In this document: in pieces, positions 27,052 to 35,611 of the stretch
How the letters are laid out: each line of letters opens with the position of its first letter
Numbering within the stretch: position 1 is the first letter of the stretch
DNA from: Planctomycetota bacterium
GTDB taxonomy: Bacteria; Planctomycetota; UBA1135; GCA-002686595
Direction of reading: 5' to 3'
NCBI GenBank assembly: GCA_016714045.1
Contig: JADJNY010000001.1
Span: forward strand, 806,001 to 870,000
DNA: 64,000 bases
The notes under the pieces: generated by a model
Seen by the model: the letters and a program-made list of their open reading frames with translations, nothing else
What the model was told of the DNA's origin: nothing
Databases searched by the model: none
Translations under genes and position numbers: made by a program

Positions 27052-30000
27052 ATGCGCCTCCTCCGATTCCGAGCCCCGTTCCTCGCCCTCGCCACCCTCG
27101 CGCTCCCGTGCGCCGCGCTCGTGCTCGTCGACGGCGGATTCGCGTCCGCCGCGACGATCACGGCATCGACGCCGGACGCATCCTCCGTCGCTTCCGATCC
27201 GGCTGCGGCGCCCCCCGCCCGTCGCACGCAGGTCGCCGACCGCAGCGCGCTCGTGCACGAGCTCGTCGATTCGCCGCTCCTCGCCGCGGGCGACGTCGAC
27301 GGCTGGCACGCGCGCGTCGTGGAGCTCCTGCTCGCGCTCGAAGGCGCGCCGAGCCCGATCGACGAGGCGGCGCTCGCGCTGCTCGCGAGCAGCGCGGACG
27401 AGCTCGCCGAGCCCGCGCGTTGGACGAAGACGCTCGAGCGCCTCGCCGCCGTGCGCACGTTCGACGCGCACGCGCGCGCGCAGCTCGCGCGGCTCGCGAC
27501 GAACGACCGCCTCGCGCGGATGAGCTACGACGAGCTCGAGCGCGCGCGTTCCCGCGATGCGCACCCCGAGTCGATCGCGAGCTTCCGCATCCTGGCGCCG
27601 CTCGCTGGACCGGAGCGCGCCGACGCCGTGCGCCTCGAGGACCTCGCGCGTGATCCGGGCTTCGAGCGCGACCACGCCGGCATGCGCGGCGAGCGCGTGC
27701 GCTGGCAGCCGGGCCGGCGCGAGCCGTCGAGCGCGTCCGTCTTCCCCGCCGAGTGGATGGAGCCGGTCGAGGGCTGGGTCGTGCTCGCGTTCGAGTTCGA
27801 TTCGTCCGCCAGCGGTCCCGCGGTGCTCGAGTTCGACCTCGCGGGCTCGTACGCGCTGCGCAGCCTGCCGTTCCTGATGGCGCGCGATCGTCCGTGGCGC
27901 GGTAGCGTCGGCGATCCCGCGTGGAGCTACTCGATCAACGGGCTCCCGCCGGTGTCGATCGATCCCGTCGCGGAGGAGCGCGCGCCGGTCGAGCTCGCGC
28001 GCTTCGACCGTCTGAACGGGCGCAACCGCGTGCTCGTGCGGTGCCGCGCCGACGCGTACGCGAGCTTCGCGCTGCGCGTCTCGCTCCCCGATCCCGCGCA
28101 CGGCGGGCCGGGGGTGCCGCTCGTGTTCCCGGCGCTCGACGCGTCGGGCTGCGCGGCCGAGCGCTCGGCGCTCGGCAAGAGCGTCGGCGCGCGCACGGCG
28201 GGACGCGCTCCCGCGACGTGGCAGGACCGGCTCGAGAACGCGTCGGCGCACGCGGGGCGCGCGTCGGAGCTGCTCGCGCTGCGCGGGCTCGTCCTCGCGG
28301 GCGGCGGGCGGCCGATCCAGGGCCTCGAGCTCCTGCGCCGCGCGGCCGAGGCCGAGCCGCGCCTCGCCGCGCACTTCGCGCAAGAGCTCTCCGAAGCGCC
28401 CTACTTGCCCGAAGCGTGGCGCCGCTCGAAGTCGCGCGCGCGCTTCGAGGCGCTCGCTGGCGACGGGAACCGGCTCGACGTCGAGGTCGCGCTCGCGCGC
28501 ACGGAGGTGCTCGAGGACCGCGAGGAGGACGCGCTCGCGCGCCTCGAAGCGGCGCGCACACGCTTCGCGCGATCGCCGGTGCCGTCGCTCGAGCTCGCGC
28601 GCGCCTACCCGCGGCTCGACCTCGACGCCCGCGGCGAGAGCGCGCGCGCCGAGGCCGTGAAGCTCGCTCCGCGCAGCGCGCGCGTCCTGCGCGAGGCCGC
28701 GCAGGAGCTCTCGGGCGAGGATCTCCACGCGCGCGCCGCCGCGCTCCGCCTGGCGGAGTGCGAGGGCGTCGGTGCGTACTCGTCGAACCTGCAGTCGTTG
28801 TCGGAGGAGCTCGCCGCCGCGGGCGACTCCGCGGGCGCCGAGCGCGCGCTGCGTCATGCGCGGCTGCGCGCGGGCCGGCTCGGGCTCACGAGCGAGCTCG
28901 CCGAGTTCCTGATCGAGCGCGGGCGCCTCGAGGAGGCCGACGCACTGCACGCGGAGCTCGCGCGCGCCTACCCGCGCTGGGTCGAGCCCGTGCTGGAGCG
29001 CGCGGAGCTCGCGCGCCGGCTCGGCCGGCCCGCCGACGAGCGCGCGCGGCTGGAAGAAGCGCTCACGCGCTCGCCCGGCTCGAGGGAGGCGCGCGCGCGC
29101 CTCGCGGCGCTCGGCGTGCCCGATTCGACCGAGGCCCTGATCGCCCGCTTCCGTCCCGATCGCGCGGAGGTGCTGCGGGGCTACGACCGCGCCCGATGGA
29201 ACGACTCCGTCGTGCGCGTCCTCGACAGCCAGGTGATGCGCGTCTTCCCCGACGGCTCCGTGGAGAGCCTGACGCACGAGATCCTGCACCTGAAGGACCT
29301 CGACGGCTGCAAGCGCGAAGGCACGCAGCGCGGGATCGGCGACGTGGAGAAGCTCGTCACGATCCAGGCCGCGAAGGAGCCCGGAGCGAAGGACGTCGAG
29401 CTCGAGCCGGTCGAAGTCGACGGCGAATACGTGATGCCCGCGTTGAAGCCGGGCGACTTCATCGAGCGCGTCTACCGCGTCCACGAGGGCGCGCCGGAAG
29501 AGGGGCTCTCGGGGCTCGGCTCGTGGCGCTTCGCATCGACCGACGAGCCGTACCACGTCAGCCGCTACGTCGTGATCCTCCCGCGCGGGCACGGGCTCGA
29601 GCTCGTGCAGCGCAACTACTCGGGCACGCACGAGGTGACGGAGGAGGGCGACCTCGAGATCCACGTCTTCGAAGTGCGCGACATGGATCGCGTCGAGCTC
29701 GAGCCCGGCGCGCCGCCGCCGAACTGGATCGTGCCGTGGGTGCAGTTCGGCAAGCGCCGCGACCCCGCGGAGGTCATGCGCCACGTGCTCTTCGAGAACG
29801 CGCGCCTCGCGGCGCGTCCGACGCCGGAGGTCGAAGCGCTCGCCGCCGAGGTCTGCGCCGGCGTCGACGGGGACGAGGCGAAGGCGCGCGCGCTCCACGC
29901 GAAGGTGACGGGCATCGTGAAGCAGCCGAACGCGCGCAGCTCCGCGTCTGCGGTCGCGACGCTGTTGCAGGAGGAGGGGAACCCCGTGCACCTCTACTCC

Positions 30001-30912
30001 GCGCTGCTCACGGCCGCGAAGATCGAGCACGACCTCGTGTGGTCGACCGATCTGTCGCCCGAGTGCGACCCGGACCAGGGGCTCCCGTTCCCCGACCTCG
30101 GCAAGTTCGGGCGGCGCCTGCTCCTGCGCGTGCGGCCGAAGGGCGCCGCCGTCGCGTGGTGCGACCTCTCCGTGCGCGGTCTGCCGTACGGCGCGTTGGT
30201 CGGCAACGCGCCGCGCGCCGAGGCGCTGACGCGCGACGGCGTCGTGCACCTGCCCGACCTCCCACTCGAGGAGCGGCAGGGCTCGAAGGTGACGCTCGTG
30301 CTCGACGTGAAGGAGGACGGCGGCGCGGACGCGACCGTGCGCCTCGAGTCGACGGGCAACGCGGGCTACGCGGGCAAGGACCGCTTCCGCGAGATCCCGG
30401 AAGCGCAGCGCAAGGCGGCGCTCGGGCAGGTGTTCGCGCGCATCCTGCCGGGTTTCGAGCTCGCCGAGGTCGAGCTCCCCGGGCTCGACGGCGACGGTCC
30501 GCTCGTGCTCGTCGGGAAGGGACGCGTGCGCAAGCTGCTCGACGCGGACGGCGACGCGTGGACGCTCAAGTTGCCCGTGCCGGCGTTGAACCTCGCGGCG
30601 GGGCTCGCGGGCGGCGAGGGCGAGCGCAAGCTCGACTACTTCCTGCGCGGCGCGATCGTGTCGCTCGCCGACGTGCGCTTGACGCTGCCCGAGGGCCTGC
30701 GCCTCGAACAAGGCCCGCCCGCGACGAACGAGAGCTGGATGGGCGGGCGTTACGTGCTCGCGATCACGCCGGAGGAGGGACGCGTGCTGCACTTGGAGCG
30801 CGACCTGCTCCTCGCGCCGTTCCTGCTCCCCGCGCGCGACTACCCGCGCTTCGCGCAGTTCTGCGCGAAGGTCGACGAGGTCGAGCGCGTGCCGCTGCGG
30901 TTCGCGAAGTAG
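27052..30912 (+). CDS. Large exported DUF3857-type paralogue lacking the transglutaminase Cys
   Basis: This 1,286-residue protein has a signal peptide (ALATLALPCAALVLVDGG) after ATG 27052, with GAGGAA upstream. Its order parallels the previous gene: helical TPR-like region, then DUF3857-like segments (RVLDSQVMRVFPDGSVESLT, PGDFIERVYRVHEG), then a transglutaminase-like fold. At the place where the upstream paralogue has GDCKDKS, this protein reads SSASAVATLLQEEGNPVHLY, so the catalytic Cys is absent and the domain is probably inactive. Pairing of an active and an inactive copy 11 bp apart suggests a heteromeric envelope complex, or a scaffold for the first protein. A strong hairpin lies 61 bp past the stop. 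Confidence 0.8.
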   Translation: MRLLRFRAPFLALATLALPCAALVLVDGGFASAATITASTPDASSVASDPAAAPPARRTQVADRSALVHELVDSPLLAAGDVDGWHARVVELLLALEGAPSPIDEAALALLASSADELAEPARWTKTLERLAAVRTFDAHARAQLARLATNDRLARMSYDELERARSRDAHPESIASFRILAPLAGPERADAVRLEDLARDPGFERDHAGMRGERVRWQPGRREPSSASVFPAEWMEPVEGWVVLAFEFDSSASGPAVLEFDLAGSYALRSLPFLMARDRPWRGSVGDPAWSYSINGLPPVSIDPVAEERAPVELARFDRLNGRNRVLVRCRADAYASFALRVSLPDPAHGGPGVPLVFPALDASGCAAERSALGKSVGARTAGRAPATWQDRLENASAHAGRASELLALRGLVLAGGGRPIQGLELLRRAAEAEPRLAAHFAQELSEAPYLPEAWRRSKSRARFEALAGDGNRLDVEVALARTEVLEDREEDALARLEAARTRFARSPVPSLELARAYPRLDLDARGESARAEAVKLAPRSARVLREAAQELSGEDLHARAAALRLAECEGVGAYSSNLQSLSEELAAAGDSAGAERALRHARLRAGRLGLTSELAEFLIERGRLEEADALHAELARAYPRWVEPVLERAELARRLGRPADERARLEEALTRSPGSREARARLAALGVPDSTEALIARFRPDRAEVLRGYDRARWNDSVVRVLDSQVMRVFPDGSVESLTHEILHLKDLDGCKREGTQRGIGDVEKLVTIQAAKEPGAKDVELEPVEVDGEYVMPALKPGDFIERVYRVHEGAPEEGLSGLGSWRFASTDEPYHVSRYVVILPRGHGLELVQRNYSGTHEVTEEGDLEIHVFEVRDMDRVELEPGAPPPNWIVPWVQFGKRRDPAEVMRHVLFENARLAARPTPEVEALAAEVCAGVDGDEAKARALHAKVTGIVKQPNARSSASAVATLLQEEGNPVHLYSALLTAAKIEHDLVWSTDLSPECDPDQGLPFPDLGKFGRRLLLRVRPKGAAVAWCDLSVRGLPYGALVGNAPRAEALTRDGVVHLPDLPLEERQGSKVTLVLDVKEDGGADATVRLESTGNAGYAGKDRFREIPEAQRKAALGQVFARILPGFELAEVELPGLDGDGPLVLVGKGRVRKLLDADGDAWTLKLPVPALNLAAGLAGGEGERKLDYFLRGAIVSLADVRLTLPEGLRLEQGPPATNESWMGGRYVLAITPEEGRVLHLERDLLLAPFLLPARDYPRFAQFCAKVDEVERVPLRFAK

Positions 30913-30973
30913 CGCGGGAGAGCGCCGCGCGATGACGCCATCGTGAGCCGCGCCCCGCGACGAGCTCGGAAGG

Positions 30974-31005
30974 ACCGCGGCCCGCTCGATGGAGCGGGCC
31001 GCGGT
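30974..31005 (+). terminator. Strong terminator-like hairpin after the DUF3857 pair
   Basis: Arms ACCGCGGCCCGCTC and GAGCGGGCCGCGGT form a perfect 14-bp stem closed by a GATG tetraloop. It lies 61 bp after the stop of the second DUF3857 gene. The tract that follows is G-rich rather than T-rich, so Rho-independent action is uncertain, but stem length and position fit a transcription end. Confidence 0.65.
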
Positions 31006-31442
31006 GTTGGGGGGGCCGGCCGAGACCCGCGCCGATCGCGGCCGAGTTCGGCTGCAGTACTCCCTCGAGCACGTTCTCCGCGGTGAGAGCAGCGAGTGGG
31101 CGCGAGTCGTTCGAACGCTGCCCCCGGCGCGCCACGCTCGCTCCCGCACGCTTGTCGCACGCGCACGTGCGTCGCCCCGAGCGTGCAGCGCGCGGATCGC
31201 CGCGATCCTCCGATCGCGGCGCCGGTGCACGAAGGTTCCCGAATCAAGTTCGGGACGCGAGCCTCGATACTCGAATCGACGGTGCCCGCGCCAACATGCC
31301 GTGCGGTTCACTGCCGCGGAGTGCTGCGAGGGCCGCGGGCGCCGCGGTCTGCCGCAACGCGCTGCGAGAGCCGCGTTCATTCGCGATGTGCGGCAACGCG
31401 CCGCGATGTGCGGCCGCGTCTCCGCGCTGCGCCGCGCGCCGT
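31006..31442. other. Intergenic region carrying a dispersed repeat, no gene recognised
   Basis: This stretch lies between convergent transcription units. Apart from the pair of hairpins described separately (31199-31255), it holds no ORF with a recognisable domain or signal. Its composition is slightly less GC-rich than the genes, and part resembles the repeat array at 40.7-41.4 kb, which suggests a mobile-repeat insertion site. Confidence 0.45.
31199..31255. repeat. Hairpin pair, dispersed copy of the 133-bp-array element
   Basis: Two adjacent palindromes are visible. The first has arms GCCGCGATC and GATCGCGGC around CTCC (31199-31220). The second is TCCCGAATCAAGTTCGGGA (31237-31255), identical to the hairpin core that recurs every 133 bp at 40.7-41.4 kb, including the preceding GAAGGT. 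The pairing of two hairpins recalls BIME-type REP elements. Confidence 0.7.
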
Positions 31443-31928
31443 TCAGAGCTTCGCCGCCATCGCGGCGGCCTGACCGCCGGGATCCTGCGTGTCGATCGCC
31501 TGCTCGATCGTCCCGTCGGGGCCGATCACGTAGGTGAAGCGCCGCGCGTAGCTCTCCGTCGCGTCGTCGCACGCGAGGTACGCGAGCCCGACCGCGCGCG
31601 TCGTGTCGCAGAGCAGCGGGAACGTGTAGCCGTGCTTCTCGGCGAACGCGCGGTTCTCCTCGGCGGTGTCGAACGAGATGCCGAGCACGACCGTGTCCTT
31701 GGCTTCGAACTCGCGGATTCGATCACGGAACCCGCACCCCTGGCGCGTTCACCCCGGCGTGTCGGCCTTCGGATAGAACCAGAGCACGACGCGTTTGCCG
31801 CGCAGCTCCGCGAGCGTGACCGTGCGACCGAGGTGATCGAGCACGCTGAAGTCGGGCGCCTTCGACCCGACGGCGAGCATCGGGCGTTTGCCCTTCTTGA
31901 AGAACTCGCCGAAGAGGTGCTTGAGCAT
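31443..31928 (-). CDS. PrxQ/BCP-type peroxiredoxin with in-frame TGA at the peroxidatic Cys: probable selenoprotein
   Basis: Read through one TGA (31749-31751), the gene gives a complete 161-residue thioredoxin-fold peroxidase. GSKAPDFSVLDHLGRTVTL is the usual opening and VVLWFYPKADTPG leads straight into the TGA at codon 60, followed in the same frame by TRQGCGFRDR and LGISFDTAEENRAFAEKHGY. In PrxQ/BCP proteins the motif is DTPGCT with the peroxidatic Cys exactly at this codon and a resolving Cys five residues on; the second is present (Cys65). TGA therefore replaces TGC at the catalytic residue alone, and Sec is the natural reading. A SECIS-like hairpin lies just downstream. ATG 31928 is preferred as start; 31970 is possible. 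The gene follows rbfA on the same strand, 138 bp apart. It would reduce peroxides in the cytoplasm. Confidence 0.8.
31713..31735 (-). promoter_or_regulatory. Bacterial SECIS-like hairpin downstream of the UGA
   Basis: In the mRNA, 13 bases after the UGA, the arms GCGGGUUC and GAAUCCGC pair in 8 bp (one G-U) around the loop CGUGAUC. The apical loop begins 21 bases after the UGA and has G in its first two bases. This matches the known bacterial SECIS rule of a 16-37 base spacing and a G among the first two loop bases, the site recognised by SelB. Confidence 0.6.
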
Positions 31929-32066
31929 GGGGGAGAGCGTAGCGCGAGCGACCGGTCCGCGCTCGTTCACGGTGGGGGACTGCGTGCGTGACGCCGCGCA
32001 GCATTCAGGGTCCCGTGTGTTCCCGGCGGTCCAACCGTTCGGCCGATTCGATCGGCGCGGACGGCT

Positions 32067-32642
32067 TCAGCGCTTCGAGCCCGGCCCGTCGGGTTCGGCG
32101 TCCGCGTCCGCGTCGTCCTCGACGTCGTCCGCATCCTCGGCGTCTTCACCCTCCGCCTCACCCTCCGCCGGTTCCTCCTCCGAGAGGTCGAACTCCGGCG
32201 CGAGGTCGTCGTCGAGCATCCCGAGCTCTTCTGCGAGCTTCGGATCCGTCGGCTTCACCGGCGGCTCGTCCTTGAGCTTCGGGTTGATCTCCATGTCGCG
32301 GACGCGCGCCTCGTGGATCAGGTGCGCGATGTCCGCGGCGTGCTCGGCCGAATCGTCGTAGTAGAACGTGAGCCGCGGCACGCGCCGCATCTCGAGCACG
32401 CGGCTCACCTGCCGCTGGATGAACCCGGCGGCGTGGTCGAGCATGTGCTGCGCCTTGCTCTTGTCCGACGCGTCGCCGAGCACGGAGAAGTACACCTTCG
32501 CGCTCGTGAGGTCGCTCGAGAGCTTCACCCGCGTGATCGTGATGAACGACGCCCGCGGGTCGTTGACCTCGAACTGCAGGCAGTACGCGGCGCGCTCCTG
32601 GATGCGCGCCTCGAGCCGGGCGATCGTGCGCGGGTTGGCCAT
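32067..32642 (-). CDS. rbfA: Ribosome-binding factor A with long acidic tail
   Basis: This 191-residue protein has the RbfA KH-like domain in its first 115 residues: RTIARLEARIQERAAYCLQF, ITITRVKLSSDLTSAKVYFS, and MRRVPRLTFYYDDSAEHAADI with the usual D-S-x-E pattern. RbfA assists late maturation of the 30S subunit at the 16S 5' helix and matters in cold. The last 70 residues are an extremely acidic, probably disordered tail (clusters of Glu, Asp and Ala), longer than in most bacteria. It lies 45 bp after infB in the nusA-infB-rbfA cluster. Confidence 0.93.
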   Translation of the reverse strand: MANPRTIARLEARIQERAAYCLQFEVNDPRASFITITRVKLSSDLTSAKVYFSVLGDASDKSKAQHMLDHAAGFIQRQVSRVLEMRRVPRLTFYYDDSAEHAADIAHLIHEARVRDMEINPKLKDEPPVKPTDPKLAEELGMLDDDLAPEFDLSEEEPAEGEAEGEDAEDADDVEDDADADAEPDGPGSKR

Positions 32643-32687
32643 GACGAAGGGCAGCGTGGGGGACGCGCCGGGCGCGTCCCCGCGGGA

Positions 32688-35552
32688 TCACTTGTCGCCG
32701 AGACCGCGCTTCACCTTGTTGATGCGGTAGGCCTCGAGGATGTCGCCGAGCTGCGGTTCGGGGAAGTCGCGCAGCGTCAAGCCGCACTCGAAGCCCTCGC
32801 GCACTTCCTTGACGTCGTCCTTCACGCGCTTCAGCGACGAGAGGAGGCCCTCGTGGACGACCTTGTTCTCGCGCTTCACGCGGATCTTGCTGTCGCGGAA
32901 GATCGAGCCGTCGATCACCATGCAGCCCGAGATCAGGCCGACCTTCGACGACTTGAAGAGCGCGCGAACCTCGGCGTGGCCGGTGATCTCCTCGCGCATT
33001 TCGGGGGCGAGCATGCCCTCCATGAGGTCGCGGATGTCGTCGAGGAGCTCGTAGAGCACCTCGTAGTAGCGGATCGCGACGCCTTCGCGCTCGGCGACCG
33101 TGCGCGCCTTGTCGTTCGTGCTCGCGTGGAACGAGATGATCGTTCCGCCAGAGCTCGCGGCGAGCATGACGTCGCTCTCGGTGACCGCGCCGACGCCGGC
33201 GTGGAGCACCTTGACCTCGACCTCTTCGTGCTTGAGCTCGCCGAGCGCGCTCTTGAGCACCTCGACCGAGCCCTGCACGTCCGCGCGGACGACGAGGTTG
33301 ATCGACTGGCGCTTGCTGTTGGCGACGGCCTTGAGCAGCGACGCCGCGTCGATGGTGCGGCGCTCGGTCGCCATCTGCAGCGCGCGGGTCTTCTTCTCGC
33401 GCTCCTCGGCGACTTCCTTCGCCTTCGCGAGCGAGTCGAGGACGTAGAACGTCTCGCCGACGCTCGGGAGCTTGTCGAGACCCATGACCTCGACGGGCAG
33501 CGACGGCGGCGCGGTGGCGACCACGCGACCGAGGTCGTCGTGCATCGAGCGCACCTTGCCGTAGCCCTCGCCCGCGAGGATGACGTCGCCGCGGTTCAGC
33601 GTGCCGTCCTGGATCAGGAGGTGGGCGACGATGCCCTTGCCCTCGTGCACTTCGGCTTCGAGCACGACGCCCTTCGCCGGTCCCTGCGGGTGGCACTTGA
33701 GCTCGAGCACTTCGCTCTCGAGGAAGACGCGCTCGAGGAGCTCCTCGACGCCCTGGCCCTTGAGCGCCGCGACGGGCAGCATCGCGGTGGTGCCGCCCCA
33801 TTCTTCGGGGTGGAGGCCGAGGCGCGACGAGATCTGCTCCATCGCGCGCTTCACGTTGGCCTCGGGCTTGTCCGCCTTCGTGAGCGCGACCACGATCGGC
33901 ACCTTGGCGGCACGCGCGTGGTTGAGCGCTTCTTCCGTCTGCGGCATCGGACCGTCGTCGGCGGCGACGACGAGCACGACGATGTCGACGGCCCGCGCGC
34001 CGCGGGCGCGCATCGACGTGAACGCAGCGTGGCCGGGCGTGTCGATGACCGTGAGCGTGTGGCCCTTCTTCGTCGTGACCTGGTACGCGCCGATGTGCTG
34101 CGTGATGCCGCCGGCTTCGCCTTCGGCGATGCGCGACTTCCGGATCGTGTCGATCAGCGTCGTCTTGCCGTGGTCGACGTGGCCGAGGAATGCGACGGTC
34201 GGCGGACGCAGCGCGAGCGACTCGGCCTGGACGTCGGAGCGCTTCTGCGTCAGCGACTGGATCAGCGCTTCCTCGGCCGCGGCGATGCGGCGGATCTTGA
34301 GGTCGACCTCGAACTCGTGCGCGAGCAGCGTCGCCGTCTCGTCGTCGAGGATCGAGTTGATGTTGACCTGGCCCGGGCTGAGGCCGAGGCCGCGCATCGC
34401 GGCGCTGAGGACCTCGAACGGCTTCACCGAGAGCCGCTCGGCGAGCTTCTTCACCGTCACCGGCAAGTCGATGTCGACCGAGGTGCCCGCGTAAGGCGAC
34501 ACGCCGCCTTCGCGGCCGCGCGAACGCTCGCGCGGCCCCTGCGACTGGCCGGGCCCGGCGCCCGGCTGACCAGGCTTGATCGGACCCGCGCGGCGCAGGA
34601 AGCGATTGCCCTGCTGTTCGCGGAGCTGGCCGGCGGAGAGGTTCTCGCGCGTGCCGCGGTCGCCGCGGACGAGCGCCTTCTTCTTGTCGTGGCCGAGCGT
34701 CGGCTGCACGTTCGGCGCGACGTCGTCTTTCGAACGCAGGCGACGCGACTCCTGGACGGGGCGCTTGGGCTGGTTCGTCTTGAGCTTCGAGAGGTCGATG
34801 AAGCCGAGCACCTTGCCCGCCGGCTTGCGCGGAACAGGCACGTTCGGGCCCGGCGTGGTGGGGGCGAGGGTCTTCGAGGCCTCGACGGGCATCGCGGGCT
34901 CGGCGCGGCGCGGCTCGACGACGGCGGGCGCATGTGGCGCGGTGGCGACCGGACCCGGGGCCGGCGTCGACGCGAGGGCCGGCTCGGGCTCCGGCTCCGC
35001 CGTTTCCACCGCGGGAGCCGCGGTCGCGGCGGAGTGGGGGACGTGCACCGGCTCGGGCGCGAGCGCGGCGGCGGGTTCGAGTTCGAGGGGCGCCGGAGCG
35101 GGCGCCGGCGCCGGCGCGGGTTGGAGCTCGATCGTGGCTTCGGGCGATTCGTCGACGGCGGCCGCGGCGGGCTCGGGTTCGAACGCGAGCGGGGCGGGCT
35201 CGGGCTCCAGACGACGCGCGGGCGTGGGAGCGGGCGGCTCGGGCGCCGCCTCGTGCTTCTCGTCTTCCGCTTCCCCGGTGAGCGAGAGCTTCTTCTTCTT
35301 CTTCCGGAGGACGAGGCCCCCGGCGCCGTGCTCGGCCGAGGCGTCGGCGGTGGGCGGAGCGTCTCCGGTGCCGACGCGCTTCTTCCCTTCGGCCTCGAGC
35401 ATGCCCTCGACCTGCATGACCTGGTAGTCCTCCAGGGTCGACGCGGGCCCCTTCACGTGCGTGAAGCCGCGGTCCTTGAGCTTCTTGACCAGGTCCGGGC
35501 CCGGAATGCCGTATTCCTTGGCGAGTTCGGAGATGCGCTTCTTCTGGGTCAA
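32688..35552 (-). CDS. infB: Translation initiation factor IF-2
   Basis: This 954-residue GTPase delivers initiator tRNA to the 30S subunit and promotes subunit joining. The N-terminal IF2_N module (KRISELAKEYGIPGPDLVKK) is followed by a long Pro/Ala/Glu-rich, probably unstructured region to about residue 330. The G domain has GHVDHGKTT for the P-loop, VIDTPGHAAF for switch II and VALTKADK for the G4 motif. Domains II to IV follow, ending in LTLRDFPEPQLGDILEAYRI. The length is at the upper end of the bacterial range because of the linker. It lies between nusA (59 bp upstream) and rbfA, the classical order. Confidence 0.97.
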   Translation of the reverse strand: MTQKKRISELAKEYGIPGPDLVKKLKDRGFTHVKGPASTLEDYQVMQVEGMLEAEGKKRVGTGDAPPTADASAEHGAGGLVLRKKKKKLSLTGEAEDEKHEAAPEPPAPTPARRLEPEPAPLAFEPEPAAAAVDESPEATIELQPAPAPAPAPAPLELEPAAALAPEPVHVPHSAATAAPAVETAEPEPEPALASTPAPGPVATAPHAPAVVEPRRAEPAMPVEASKTLAPTTPGPNVPVPRKPAGKVLGFIDLSKLKTNQPKRPVQESRRLRSKDDVAPNVQPTLGHDKKKALVRGDRGTRENLSAGQLREQQGNRFLRRAGPIKPGQPGAGPGQSQGPRERSRGREGGVSPYAGTSVDIDLPVTVKKLAERLSVKPFEVLSAAMRGLGLSPGQVNINSILDDETATLLAHEFEVDLKIRRIAAAEEALIQSLTQKRSDVQAESLALRPPTVAFLGHVDHGKTTLIDTIRKSRIAEGEAGGITQHIGAYQVTTKKGHTLTVIDTPGHAAFTSMRARGARAVDIVVLVVAADDGPMPQTEEALNHARAAKVPIVVALTKADKPEANVKRAMEQISSRLGLHPEEWGGTTAMLPVAALKGQGVEELLERVFLESEVLELKCHPQGPAKGVVLEAEVHEGKGIVAHLLIQDGTLNRGDVILAGEGYGKVRSMHDDLGRVVATAPPSLPVEVMGLDKLPSVGETFYVLDSLAKAKEVAEEREKKTRALQMATERRTIDAASLLKAVANSKRQSINLVVRADVQGSVEVLKSALGELKHEEVEVKVLHAGVGAVTESDVMLAASSGGTIISFHASTNDKARTVAEREGVAIRYYEVLYELLDDIRDLMEGMLAPEMREEITGHAEVRALFKSSKVGLISGCMVIDGSIFRDSKIRVKRENKVVHEGLLSSLKRVKDDVKEVREGFECGLTLRDFPEPQLGDILEAYRINKVKRGLGDK

Positions 35553-35611
35553 GCGGGTTTCAGGTCTTCCTGGGACTCTCGTGCTCGGTCGGAATGGGGG
35601 AAGCGGCGCGT

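Noticed and set aside
31749..31751. The TGA as proof of a dead peroxiredoxin
   Set aside because: The frame is intact on both sides, the residue is exactly the catalytic Cys, and a SECIS-like hairpin follows. A sequencing error or pseudogene remains possible but is the less economical reading.
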